DNA from: Paractinoplanes toevensis
Lineage (GTDB): Bacteria > Actinomycetota > Actinomycetes > Mycobacteriales > Micromonosporaceae
Direction of reading: 5' to 3'
Length of the DNA: 64,000 nt
Assembly (NCBI RefSeq): GCF_018332695.1
Contig: NZ_BOQN01000084.1
Span: 1-64,000, forward strand
Position 1 is the stretch's first letter. Every line of letters starts with the position of its first letter. The position numbers were made by a program, and so were the translations under genes. The notes under the pieces were generated by a model, which was given only the letters and a program-made list of their open reading frames with translations, did not search any database and was not told the origin of the DNA. Shown here piece by piece: positions 32,543 through 41,208 of this stretch.

Positions 32543-33532
32543 ATGACTGACATCTCCGTCCCCCGAAAACGCCGCCGGCTGCTCCTCGGCGTGATCAGCG
32601 CCCTGGCCCTGGTCGCGTCCACGGTGCTGCTCCCCGGCATCGCGAGCGCCGCCGTCACCACCAACCAGACCGGCACCAACAACGGCTACTTCTACTCGTT
32701 CTGGACCGACAGCCAGGGCACCGTCTCGATGAACCTGGGCTCCGGCGGCAACTACTCGACGAGCTGGAGCAACACCGGCAACTTCGTGGCCGGCAAGGGC
32801 TGGAAGCCCGGCACCCGCCGGGCGGTCACCTACTCCGGCAGCTTCAACCCGTCCGGCAACGCCTACCTGACGCTCTACGGCTGGACCCGGAGCCCGCTGA
32901 TCGAGTACTACATCGTCGACAACTGGGGCACCTACCGGCCGACCGGCACCTTCATGGGCACGGTCAACAGCGACGGCGGAACCTACGACATCTACCGCAC
33001 CCAGCGGGTCAACCAGCCGTCGATCGACGGCACCGCGACCTTCTACCAGTACTGGAGTGTCCGGCAGTCGAAGAAGACCGGCGGCACCATCACGGCCGGC
33101 AACCACTTCGACGCGTGGGCGAGCAAGGGCATGAACCTGGGCACCCACGACTACCAGATCCTGGCCACCGAGGGCTACCAGAGCAGCGGAAACTCCAACA
33201 TCACGGTGGACAGCTCGACCGGCGGCGGATCCACCACCCCGCCGCCCACCGGCGGTGGCGGCAGCAGCGGCTGCACGGCGACGCTGTCGGCCGGGCAACA
33301 GTGGAGCGACCGCTACAACCTCAACGTCGCGGTCACCGGCTCCACCAACTGGACGGTCACCATGAACATCCCGTCGCCGGAGAAGGTGCTCTCCACCTGG
33401 AACGTCAGCGCCAGCTATCCCAGCGCGCAGACCATGGTCGCCAAGCCGAACGGCAGCGGCAACAACTTCGGCGTGACCATCCAGACCAACGGCACGTGGA
33501 CCTGGCCCACCGTGTCCTGTGCGGGAGCGTGA
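32543..33532 (+). CDS. Secreted GH11 endo-1,4-beta-xylanase with CBM2b
   Basis: A 329-residue secreted xylanase. Signal peptide ends at A-S-A near residue 36. GH11 domain about 38-225: nucleophile Glu121 in P-L-I-E-Y-Y, acid/base Glu210 in A-T-E-G-Y-Q. After a Gly/Pro linker comes an 85-residue module with Cys at both ends and the E/Q-W-S-D-R-Y-N pattern of CBM2b, the xylan-binding branch. So the two GH11 enzymes carry different binding modules (cellulose versus xylan). GCGGAGGAAGC precedes the ATG. Five bases after its stop a CE4 gene begins, giving a two-gene xylan operon. Confidence 0.95.
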   Translation: MTDISVPRKRRRLLLGVISALALVASTVLLPGIASAAVTTNQTGTNNGYFYSFWTDSQGTVSMNLGSGGNYSTSWSNTGNFVAGKGWKPGTRRAVTYSGSFNPSGNAYLTLYGWTRSPLIEYYIVDNWGTYRPTGTFMGTVNSDGGTYDIYRTQRVNQPSIDGTATFYQYWSVRQSKKTGGTITAGNHFDAWASKGMNLGTHDYQILATEGYQSSGNSNITVDSSTGGGSTTPPPTGGGGSSGCTATLSAGQQWSDRYNLNVAVTGSTNWTVTMNIPSPEKVLSTWNVSASYPSAQTMVAKPNGSGNNFGVTIQTNGTWTWPTVSCAGA

Positions 33533-33537
33533 TCGCG

Positions 33538-34530
33538 ATGCGGAAGAAACTGATCACCGCGCTGGCCGTGGCCGCGCTGACCGCCGGGGGCATCGTCGGC
33601 GTCACCCTGCCGGCGCAGGCCGCCACCTGCAACGGGTACGTCGGGCTCACCTTCGACGACGGCCCGTCCGGCCAGACCTCGTCGCTGCTCAACGCCCTCC
33701 GGCAGAACGGCCTGCGGGCGACGATGTTCAACGAGGGCCAGTACGCCGCGCAGTACCCGTCACAGGTCGCGGCGCAGGTCAACGCGGGTATGTGGGTGGG
33801 TAACCACAGCTACACCCACCCGCACCTGATCCAGCAGAGCCAGGCTCAGATCGACTCGGAGATCTCGCGTACCCAGACCGCCATCGCCAATGCCGGCGGC
33901 GGCACGCCCAAGCTGTTCCGGCCGCCCTACGGCGAGACCAACGCGACGCTGAAGACGGTCGAGGCGAAGTACGGCCTGCGCGAAATCATCTGGGATGTCG
34001 ACTCGCAGGACTGGAACAACGCGAGCGTCGACGCGATCGTGGCCGCCAACGGCCGGCTCACCAACGGCCAGATCATCCTGATGCACGACTGGCCGGCCAA
34101 CACCCTGGCCGCCATCCCGCGCATCGCGCAAACCCTGGCCAGCAAGAACCTGTGCGCCGGCCAGATCTCCACCTCCACCGGCCGCGCGGTGGCCCCCGAC
34201 GGCAGCGGCGGCGGCACCCCGACCACCGGGCCCACCACCACGCCGCCCACCGGCGGCGGTGGCGGCAACTGCACGGCAACGCTGTCGGCCGGTTCCTCGT
34301 GGAGCGACCGCTACAACCTCAACGTCGCGGTCTCCGGCTCCAGCACGTGGACCGTGACGATGACCCTCCCCTCCCCGGAGAAGGTCCTGTCCACCTGGAA
34401 CATCACCGCCAGCTTCCCGAGCGCCCAGGTTCTGGTGGCCAAGCCGAACGGCAGCGGCAACAACTGGGGCGTGACCATCCAGCACAACAACAACTGGACC
34501 TGGCCCACCGTTTCCTGCTCGACCGCCTGA
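33538..34530 (+). CDS. Secreted CE4 polysaccharide deacetylase (acetylxylan esterase-like) with CBM2b
   Basis: A 330-residue secreted enzyme. Signal peptide ends at A-Q-A near residue 29. The NodB fold shows the metal triad: T-F-D-D-G-P, H-S-Y-T-H-P and R-P-P-Y-G, plus the C-terminal I-L-M-H-D-W motif. This catalytic arrangement matches acetylxylan esterases and chitin deacetylases; the C-terminal CBM2b, nearly identical in layout to that of the xylanase just upstream, argues for acetylxylan as substrate. Removal of acetyl groups would help both xylanases. The ATG at 33538 is chosen because GGGAG lies ten bases before it; the GTG at 33529 is too close. Confidence 0.92.
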   Translation: MRKKLITALAVAALTAGGIVGVTLPAQAATCNGYVGLTFDDGPSGQTSSLLNALRQNGLRATMFNEGQYAAQYPSQVAAQVNAGMWVGNHSYTHPHLIQQSQAQIDSEISRTQTAIANAGGGTPKLFRPPYGETNATLKTVEAKYGLREIIWDVDSQDWNNASVDAIVAANGRLTNGQIILMHDWPANTLAAIPRIAQTLASKNLCAGQISTSTGRAVAPDGSGGGTPTTGPTTTPPTGGGGGNCTATLSAGSSWSDRYNLNVAVSGSSTWTVTMTLPSPEKVLSTWNITASFPSAQVLVAKPNGSGNNWGVTIQHNNNWTWPTVSCSTA

Positions 34531-34546
34531 CCAGCGTCGAGCCCGA

Positions 34547-34587
34547 GGGGGGCCGCCGGCACGCCTGTCCCGTGCCGGCGGCCCCCC
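34547..34587 (+). terminator. Terminator of the GH11-CE4 operon
   Basis: Two perfect 17-base arms (34547-34563 and 34571-34587, the first starting GGGGGGCCGCC) around a seven-base loop, 16 bases after the CE4 stop and followed by TTCGTT. It is one of the strongest hairpins in the window. Confidence 0.85.
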
Positions 34588-34631
34588 TTCGTTACTTGGC
34601 GACCTGAAAGCTCTGACTGGAGGCGCGACCG

Positions 34632-35837
34632 TCAGGTGGTGGGCAGGTCGTGCCAGGGGCGGAGGCGATCCGGCTCGGGGAAGCGGGGAACGTCCGGGTA
34701 CGCCGGGAAGTCGGGGGCGGCCGGGCGGGGGATCTCGGTGGAGTCGGCGTCGGACGGTTGTGGCTGCGCCCAGACCGGCTGCCGCTCGGGCGGCGCCCAG
34801 GACAGCGCGGGCGCGGATTGGCCGGACAGGGCCGGGCGCCGGCGCTCGGGCGGCACCCAGATCGGCGGCGCGCCCCACCAGATGATCCGCTCGGAGCGCG
34901 GGCGGACCGCCGCTGGGGCGGGAGCGGCCGGAGCCGGAGCCGCCGGCAGCGCGGGCCGGGCCGGTGCGGGCTCGAGCGCGGGGCGACTGGTGTCGGCGGC
35001 CATCACGGTGGCCGTGGTCGCGGGGGCGGTCGCCAGCACGACGGCCATGATGACCACGACCAGGCCGGCCCCCATCGAGAGCATTTCCCAGCCGGGACGC
35101 ACGGTGTCGCCGAGGAACGTCACGGCCACCGCCGAGGGCGCGATCACCTCGGCGATCCACAGCACGGCGGTGACCGGGCCGACCGAGCCGCGCTGCAGTG
35201 CGTCGGCGTAGAGCACCATGCCGGCGACGCCGAAGACCAGCAGGGCGCCGATCAGCGGTGAGGTGAGGACGGTGAGCACGCCCGACCCGAGGCTGTCGAA
35301 AGCGCCCTCGGGGAAGGTCAGCGCCCGGCCGACCAGGGCGGCACCGCCGAGGCAGAGGCCGGCCAGCCCGGCGACCACGCCTGGCGGGGCGAACTTGGTG
35401 GCGGCCCAGCCGAGCAGCGCGATCGTGACCGCGGCGCCGCAGAAGGCCAGCCGCAGCATCGTCGAGGTCTCCACCGTCTCCTGTGGGCCGGCCGACATGG
35501 CCAGCACGGTCAGCGCGACCACCGAGACGGCGACGGCCACCACGTCGATGCCGCGCAGGCGCGACTTGAGGATGACCCGGGCGGCGACGACGGTGACCGC
35601 GAGCGAGCCGGCCAGCACCGATTCGACCAGGTAGACGGCCAGTTCGCTGAGCGCGACCATCGAGCAGCCCCAGGCCAGCAGGTCGAGGAAGGTGCCCAGA
35701 AGGTAGAGCGGGTGGCGGAGCGTGTTGGCCATGCCGGTGCTGCGGCGGGCCCCGATGGCCTGGAAGATCGAGGCAGCGGCGAAGGCGAACGCGCCGAAGA
35801 TCGTGAGGGCCAGCGCGATCCACCCCATGGTGGTCAT
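34632..35837 (-). CDS. Multi-pass membrane protein, DMT-transporter-like, with Pro-rich tail
   Basis: A 401-residue protein. Nine or ten hydrophobic helices fill residues 1-285 in a pattern like drug/metabolite transporters of the EamA type, including a G-x-x-x-x-T-A-V-L-W-I-A-E-V-I-A-P segment near the last helices. The last 115 residues are hydrophilic and Pro/Ala/Arg-rich with repeated P-P-E-R and W-A/W-V motifs, probably cytosolic and disordered. Substrate unknown. GGTGGGGGCA precedes the ATG at 35837; the hydrophilic in-frame sequence upstream is not part of the protein. Confidence 0.6.
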   Translation of the reverse strand: MTTMGWIALALTIFGAFAFAAASIFQAIGARRSTGMANTLRHPLYLLGTFLDLLAWGCSMVALSELAVYLVESVLAGSLAVTVVAARVILKSRLRGIDVVAVAVSVVALTVLAMSAGPQETVETSTMLRLAFCGAAVTIALLGWAATKFAPPGVVAGLAGLCLGGAALVGRALTFPEGAFDSLGSGVLTVLTSPLIGALLVFGVAGMVLYADALQRGSVGPVTAVLWIAEVIAPSAVAVTFLGDTVRPGWEMLSMGAGLVVVIMAVVLATAPATTATVMAADTSRPALEPAPARPALPAAPAPAAPAPAAVRPRSERIIWWGAPPIWVPPERRRPALSGQSAPALSWAPPERQPVWAQPQPSDADSTEIPRPAAPDFPAYPDVPRFPEPDRLRPWHDLPTT

Positions 35838-35920
35838 TGCCCCCACCTGCCATGATGACGCTGCGTGTATTGAGTCGTCACAGCCTGATGATATGTGCTG
35901 CCCATCGATATAGCGAGGGG

Positions 35921-36586
35921 TCACACGGGGACTGTCACAAGGATCTGCCCCGCATAGGTCTCGGCCTGCACGGCGGCCACGTCGGCCGGCGCCATCAGGG
36001 CCGCACCGTCCACCGTGGTGGGACCGGAATCCGCCGCCCGCCAGCTGCCGGCCGGTGCCCGGGAACCGTCCGGGGCGACCACGACCAGGCGGCACTCCTC
36101 GCCCGCCGGCACCCCGGCCACCGTGGCCCGCACCCGCACCCAACCGGCCGCCGGCCGCACCTCGGCCGTCATGGTCACGCCGGTCGCCGGGTCGGTCGCG
36201 GTGGCGGCGCGGGTGGGCCCGGTGGCGACGGTGCGGGGCGGGGCCTCGGCGGCCCGGCCGATCAGGGCGCCGGCGCCGAGAGCCACGATCACCGCGAGAG
36301 CGGCCGCGGCGGCCAGGAGGGAACGGTTGCGCCGGGTCTGGCGGTGACGCTCACGGCGTACCTCATCAAGCGTGCGGCGCAGCAGCGGATCGCCGCCCGG
36401 CGGCGGTCCGTCCAGAAAGGCCTCCGGGGGAATCTCACCCAGCGCGACCTCCATCTCGCGGAGGTCTTCGACCTCGCGGCGGCAGGCCGCGCAACCGGCC
36501 AGGTGGTCCTGCACCGCACCCTGGTCGGCACGATCGAGAACCCCGAGGACGTACGCCCCCAACTGGGCGGTCTCGTGCCCGCTCAT
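35921..36586 (-). CDS. Zinc-binding anti-sigma factor, membrane anchored
   Basis: A 221-residue anti-sigma factor of the ZAS type: H28-x3-C32-x2-C35 near the N-terminus (with His4 as possible fourth ligand), a cytosolic helical linker, one transmembrane helix (about 88-110) and an extracellular beta-rich RskA-like domain. It should hold the adjacent ECF sigma factor until a signal arrives. Its start overlaps the sigma stop by four bases (ATGA), the usual sigma/anti-sigma coupling. Confidence 0.92.
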   Translation of the reverse strand: MSGHETAQLGAYVLGVLDRADQGAVQDHLAGCAACRREVEDLREMEVALGEIPPEAFLDGPPPGGDPLLRRTLDEVRRERHRQTRRNRSLLAAAAALAVIVALGAGALIGRAAEAPPRTVATGPTRAATATDPATGVTMTAEVRPAAGWVRVRATVAGVPAGEECRLVVVAPDGSRAPAGSWRAADSGPTTVDGAALMAPADVAAVQAETYAGQILVTVPV

Positions 36587-36999
36587 CCGGCCATCACCTC
36601 CCGCAGCCGCCGCAGAGCCTGGTAGCTGCGTTCCTTGACGGCTCCGGCCGGGACGCCCAGCGACGCGGACGTCTCGGCGACGTCCCGGCCCTGGAAATAC
36701 AGTGCGTTGAGCACGTCACGCTGTTCGGGCGGCAGCGTCTCGACCGCGCCGAGCAGAGCGAAGTCGGCGGCCGGGGCCCCGCCGACGATGTCCCGGACGG
36801 TGGCGAACAGACTGGCCCGGGCCAGGCCGCCGAGGATCTCGGGGTGCCGCCAGGCACGCAGCAGGACATCCTGCACCACGGCCTCGCCGCGGGCCCGATC
36901 ACCGGTCAGCCGGCAGGCGTACGCGAGCAGTGCCGCACCGTGCTCCGCGAAGATCCGCCGGACCAGCAGCTCGTCGGCGGCACCGTCGCGCCGGCTCAC
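36583..36999 (-). CDS. ECF-type RNA polymerase sigma factor
   Basis: A 138-residue ECF sigma factor, shorter than the usual 160-200. Region 2 is seen in E-H-G-A-A-L-L-A-Y-A-C-R-L-T-G-D-R-A-R-G-E-A, and region 4 in T-L-P-P-E-Q-R-D-V-L with a helix-turn-helix; the linker is short. The GTG at 36999 overlaps the TGA of the beta-propeller gene (GTGA), and the stop overlaps the anti-sigma start, so propeller, sigma and anti-sigma are one coupled operon. This is unusual because the sigma gene is second. Confidence 0.9.
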   Translation of the reverse strand: MSRRDGAADELLVRRIFAEHGAALLAYACRLTGDRARGEAVVQDVLLRAWRHPEILGGLARASLFATVRDIVGGAPAADFALLGAVETLPPEQRDVLNALYFQGRDVAETSASLGVPAGAVKERSYQALRRLREVMAG

Positions 37000-38723
37000 T
37001 CCCCCACCCGCAGCACGGAGATCGTGTTGTCCTCGCCGTTGGCGACGTAGGCGAAGCGGCCGTCGGCCGAGACACCGATCGTGCGGGGGCTGCGGCCGAC
37101 CTTCACCGTCGAGGTGACCTTGCCGGTCTGCCCGTCGACGACCGAGATGGTGCCGGCCGCCTCGTCGACCGTGTAGGCGTGCTCGCCGTCGGCCGCGAAC
37201 GCCACGCACTGCGCGCCCTTGCCCACCGGCAGCGGCCCGGTCCGCTTCAGCGTCACCGTGTCGATCAGGTCGACGGTGTTGGTCTGGTAGCTGACCACCA
37301 TGGCGCGGCGGCCGTCCGGTGACACCGCGATGCTGTGCGGCGCCCGGCTCACCGGCACCGTGTCGAGCAGCTTGTCGGTGCGCATGTCGATGACCGAGAC
37401 CAGGTTGGACTCGTGATTGGCGGTGAACGCCCGCATCAGGTCGCCGGAGAAGCCGACCGCGTGCGGGTTGCGCGGCACGGTGATGCCGGCCTCGGGTTTC
37501 TGGTCGCCGGCCGAGAAGACCTCCACCCGGCCCTCGCCGTGGATCGGCACCCAGACGTTGCCGTCCGGGCCGACCGACAGCGCGTACGGCATGTTGCCGG
37601 TGGACAGGTAGCGCACGACCTTGCGGCCGACCGCGTCGATCACGGCCACCCCGCTCCCCCGCAGCACGGTGTCGTACATCGAGACGAAGACCTGCTTGCC
37701 GTCGCGGGAGACGGCCACGAAGCGGGGGGTGTTGCGCAGCGTCAACGGGGTGACCTTTCGGGTGGTGGTGTCGACGATGGACAGCACCTTCGAATTCTGG
37801 TTGGCGACGTAGACCGTGCGGCCGTCGGGTGCGACCGCGACCCCCTCGGGCTCGTTGCCCACCCCGATCGTGGCGATCACCGTGGGCTTGTCGACGCTGG
37901 CGATCCGGCGGGCGGCGAGCGGCTCCTTCGAGATGGTCACGGCGGGGGCCGGGGCCGTCTCAACGGTGGTCGTCGCCTCCTGGACCGGTGCCGAGGTCGG
38001 CAACGGCCCGGCGACCGCGGCCGGCCGCTCGTTGCCGGAGCGGCCGATCAGCGCCCACGCGACGCCGGCGCCGCCCAGCACCACCAGCGCGGTCACGACG
38101 GCGATCAGCACGAATCCGCCGAGCCGGCGCCGTGGCGGCGGCGCCGGCAGCACGGTCACCCGGGACGGGCCGTAGGCGGCGCTGTTGACCGTGGTGTTCA
38201 CGGTCCGCAGCTGGGCCTCGACCGCCGAGCGGGACACCGGGCCGGCGGCCGGCACCTGGCCGGTGACCCGCACCTCGGCCCAGCCGGCCGGGCCGCGCAC
38301 GGTGACCGAGCCGTCCAGCCACTCGGAGCGCGGTTGCCAGAGGATGCGCAGCTGACGGCCGGTGAGCATGGCGCGCAGGCCGGGGCCGGCGACCGTGACG
38401 GTGGCACTGGCCAGGGCGAGCGGCGGACCGTCGAGGAGAACGTCGGCGACCACCCGCGGGGTGCCCGGCGCGATCTGGCCGAAGTCGACCCGCTCGGGGC
38501 GCACCCGGATGGCGGTGCGCTCGAGGGCACTGGCCGCGGCGGCCGAGACGGCGCGGCTGTCGTCGGAGGTGAGCCGTTCGAGCGCGCTGCGGGCGGCAGC
38601 CGCCATGGCGAGATCGTTGCCGCCGGCGATCCGGCTCAACTCGTCCACACCGGTCAGACGAGTCTCCCGGTTCGGGCTATCGATCCCGGTCAGCACATGC
38701 GTCGGGAGCGTCAGGTCACTCAT
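36996..38723 (-). CDS. Membrane-anchored beta-propeller (YncE-like) protein heading a sigma operon
   Basis: A 575-residue protein. Residues 1-70 are helical; 72-155 resemble an Ig/MSP-like beta domain (V-D-F-G-Q-I-A-P-G); one transmembrane helix is at about 200-222; an extracellular Pro/Thr linker follows. From about 280 to the end come seven repeats of about 42 residues with V-A-V-S-P-D-G-R and Y-V-A-N motifs, a YncE/NHL-type beta-propeller. It thus spans the membrane with a cytosolic head. GGGGACACT precedes the ATG. Coupling to the sigma and anti-sigma genes suggests a sensor or co-regulator, which is my inference. Confidence 0.85.
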   Translation of the reverse strand: MSDLTLPTHVLTGIDSPNRETRLTGVDELSRIAGGNDLAMAAAARSALERLTSDDSRAVSAAAASALERTAIRVRPERVDFGQIAPGTPRVVADVLLDGPPLALASATVTVAGPGLRAMLTGRQLRILWQPRSEWLDGSVTVRGPAGWAEVRVTGQVPAAGPVSRSAVEAQLRTVNTTVNSAAYGPSRVTVLPAPPPRRRLGGFVLIAVVTALVVLGGAGVAWALIGRSGNERPAAVAGPLPTSAPVQEATTTVETAPAPAVTISKEPLAARRIASVDKPTVIATIGVGNEPEGVAVAPDGRTVYVANQNSKVLSIVDTTTRKVTPLTLRNTPRFVAVSRDGKQVFVSMYDTVLRGSGVAVIDAVGRKVVRYLSTGNMPYALSVGPDGNVWVPIHGEGRVEVFSAGDQKPEAGITVPRNPHAVGFSGDLMRAFTANHESNLVSVIDMRTDKLLDTVPVSRAPHSIAVSPDGRRAMVVSYQTNTVDLIDTVTLKRTGPLPVGKGAQCVAFAADGEHAYTVDEAAGTISVVDGQTGKVTSTVKVGRSPRTIGVSADGRFAYVANGEDNTISVLRVGE

Positions 38724-38791
38724 AGTGTCCCCGCGATCGCATCGTGTAGTGATGGTGAGGATCAGAGTAACCCGGGAACCATGATTCGTAT

Positions 38792-39850
38792 CTATCCCGT
38801 TTGCGCGATCAATGCGCGCAGCCGCGAGACCGCCTCGGCCCGGGCGCCGGCCATCGACGGCTGGTCGGTGACGGTGGCCGGCTCGACCGGCGCGCCCCGG
38901 GGCAGCTCGCCGACCGCCGCGCGGATGTCCGGCAGCAGGCCCGGCCCCCAGGAGCCGCCGACGATCACCCGGCCCGGGTCGGCGAGCGTGACCGCCGCCG
39001 CGACCACCCCGGCCACCGCCCGGCCGATCGCGTCCCGAGTGGACTCCGCCGCCGCGAGCAGGCGTTCGACGTCGATCGCGGTGCTGCCGGGCCGGCGCAG
39101 CCCGAGCTGGGCGAAGACCTCGATGAACGGGGTGGCGCGGCCGTCCGGCCCGGCGGTGAGCAGGTGGGCGATCTCGCCGGCCAGGCCGGAACGGCCGCGC
39201 CGGATCTCGCCGTCGCCGACGATCGCGCAGCCGAGGCCGGCACCGAGGAAGAGGTAGGCGAAGTCGTCGCCCTGACTGACCCGCTCGGCCCGGGCGGCCC
39301 AGTTGACGTCGTTGTCGACCAGCACCGGCCCGCCCAGGATCGTGGCCGGGTCGAGTTCTCCCACCAGGAACGGCGAGTCGGGCAGGTGGACGAGCCGGCC
39401 GGTGGCCCGGTCGACCGGGTCGGCCGCGCTGACCACGGCCAGCCGCGGCTGCCCGCCGACCTCGGCCGCGACCTCGCGCAGCGCCTCCGCGACGTGCTCG
39501 GGCCGGGCCGGTCGCTCGGCCCGGCGCACGGTGTCGCCGTACGCGTCGAGGCACTCGGCCACCACGCCCTCCGGCGCGATGCTGACCGCGAGCGCGGTGC
39601 CGACTCCGGCCGCGAGCGAGTAGTAGGAACCGACCCGGCCGCGGCCTCGGCCGCCCGGGGTGCGCTCACCGGTGTCGGCGACCAGGCCACGCTCGGTCAG
39701 CCGGCGGACGCTCTCGCCCGCGGTCGGCTTGGAGATGCCGGTCTCGGCGGCCAGCTCGGCGCGGGTGAGCCGGCGGTGCCGCATGAGCGCGCGGAGCACG
39801 TGCTCGTCGGTGAGCGACCGGACGAGGTCGAGCGAGGGCCGGGTATCCAC
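38792..39850 (-). CDS. ROK-family transcriptional regulator
   Basis: A 352-residue regulator with an N-terminal winged helix (L-T-R-A-E-L-A-A-E-T-G-I-S-K-P-T about 28-43) and a C-terminal ROK (sugar-kinase-like) domain (V-L-V-D-N-D-V-N-W-A-A, then G-A-G-L-G-C-A-I-V-G-D-G, and G-R-S-G-L-A-G-E-I-A-H). The zinc-binding Cys cluster common in ROK proteins is absent. Such repressors respond to sugars or sugar phosphates. It is divergent from the DUF1479 gene, with 83 bases between them, and probably controls it. Confidence 0.9.
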   Translation of the reverse strand: MDTRPSLDLVRSLTDEHVLRALMRHRRLTRAELAAETGISKPTAGESVRRLTERGLVADTGERTPGGRGRGRVGSYYSLAAGVGTALAVSIAPEGVVAECLDAYGDTVRRAERPARPEHVAEALREVAAEVGGQPRLAVVSAADPVDRATGRLVHLPDSPFLVGELDPATILGGPVLVDNDVNWAARAERVSQGDDFAYLFLGAGLGCAIVGDGEIRRGRSGLAGEIAHLLTAGPDGRATPFIEVFAQLGLRRPGSTAIDVERLLAAAESTRDAIGRAVAGVVAAAVTLADPGRVIVGGSWGPGLLPDIRAAVGELPRGAPVEPATVTDQPSMAGARAEAVSRLRALIAQTG

Positions 39851-39933
39851 GTGCCAATCCTAGTAAAGGCACTTGCCTGGAAAGCCGAGCGGCCGTAGCT
39901 TCAAGTAAGGAGACCTGACTAGAAGGAGACGCC

Positions 39934-41208
39934 GTGACCGCCGTGACCGCCCTGCCGCATTGGGAGTCGACCCCCGCCGACCTGGCCGCCGCGACTCGTG
40001 AGATCAAGGCCGCGCTGCGGGAGCGCATCGCCGCCTCCGGCCGCACGGTCGACGAGGTGTTCGCCGTCGTCGAGCGCCGGGTCCAGGCCGCGGTCGACGA
40101 GATCGACGCCGATCGCCGGGCCGGCGAGAGCATCTGGCCGGAGATCGACTACGCCGACATCGCGGCCGGCACCGTCCCGCCCTCGTCGATCCGGAAGCTG
40201 CACCGCCGCGGCTGTCTGGTGGTGCGCGGCCACTTCGAGCGCGACCAGGCCCTGACGTGGGATTCCGACATCGTCGACTACGTCGAGAGCAATCACTTCT
40301 TCGAGAACTACCGCGGCCCCGGCGACGACTTCTTCGGCAGCGTCGGCTCCAAGCCCGAGATCTACCCGATCTACTGGTCACCGGCCCAGATGCAGGCCCG
40401 GCAGAGCGACCGGATGGCGAAGGTGCAGGCCTTCCTCAACGCGCAGTGGAAGCACGAGTCCGAGGGCGTGCAGTGGTTCGACCCCGGCCGCGACTCGCTC
40501 TACCCCGACCGCATCCGCCGCCGGCCCGAGGGCGCCGACTCGGCCGGCCTCGGCACCCATCTCGACCCCGGCACCCTCGACCTCTGGATGACGAGCGCCT
40601 ACCAGCAGGCGTTCCGGCACCTGTTCGACGGCAGCGTCGAGCAGTACGACCCGTGGGACGCCGCCCACCGCACCGCCGGCCCGCAATACCCGGGCACCAC
40701 CATGTGCTCGGCGTTCCGCACCTTCCAGGGCTGGACCGCACTGTCCGACATGGACCACGACCAGGGCGTCCTGCACACCGTGCCGATCCCCGAGGCGATG
40801 GCCTACCTGATGCTGCGCCCGCTGCTGAGCGATGTCCCCGACGACGACATGTGCGGGGTCACCGTCAACCAGGTCTTCCCGGCCGGGCACAAGTGGCACG
40901 CCCCGCTCATGGAGGCGCTGTCCGGCATCCCCGACGTGCGGGCCGGCGACTCGGTCTGGTGGCACTGCGACATGATCCACAGCGTCGCGCCGGTGGAGGC
41001 CCAGAAGGGCTGGGGCAACGTCATGTACATCCCGGCCGCGCCGTGGTGCCCGCGCAACGAGGAGTACGCGGTTTCGGTGCGCGAGGCCTTCGTCAAGGGC
41101 GAGAGCCCCAGCGACTTCCCGGCCGAGCACTACGAGCGGGACTGGGTCGGCCGTTTCCGGCCGGCCGACCTCAACGAGACCGGTCGCCGGGGTCTGGGTT
41201 TCGACTGA
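39934..41208 (+). CDS. DUF1479 (YbiU-like) putative Fe(II)/2-oxoglutarate oxygenase
   Basis: A 424-residue soluble protein matching the DUF1479/YbiU family in length. A double-stranded-beta-helix core is suggested by a His-x-Asp metal motif in G-T-H-L-D-P-G-T near residue 207 and a distal His in C-D-M-I-H-S-V near 349, so an Fe(II)/2-oxoglutarate oxygenase-like role is plausible; no substrate is known to me. AGAAGGAGA precedes the GTG. Control by the divergent sugar-type ROK regulator hints at a carbohydrate-linked substrate. Confidence 0.82.
   Translation: MTAVTALPHWESTPADLAAATREIKAALRERIAASGRTVDEVFAVVERRVQAAVDEIDADRRAGESIWPEIDYADIAAGTVPPSSIRKLHRRGCLVVRGHFERDQALTWDSDIVDYVESNHFFENYRGPGDDFFGSVGSKPEIYPIYWSPAQMQARQSDRMAKVQAFLNAQWKHESEGVQWFDPGRDSLYPDRIRRRPEGADSAGLGTHLDPGTLDLWMTSAYQQAFRHLFDGSVEQYDPWDAAHRTAGPQYPGTTMCSAFRTFQGWTALSDMDHDQGVLHTVPIPEAMAYLMLRPLLSDVPDDDMCGVTVNQVFPAGHKWHAPLMEALSGIPDVRAGDSVWWHCDMIHSVAPVEAQKGWGNVMYIPAAPWCPRNEEYAVSVREAFVKGESPSDFPAEHYERDWVGRFRPADLNETGRRGLGFD

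Noticed and set aside
37335..39257. A 640-codon plus-strand frame across the propeller and ROK genes
   Set aside because: It crosses two unrelated, well-supported minus-strand genes and shows no domain.
39851..39933. AGGCA/TGCCT and partly repeated AGTAA(A)GG elements between the ROK and DUF1479 genes
   Set aside because: Arms are only five bases and the repeats are imperfect, so I do not call an operator, although a ROK site is expected here.
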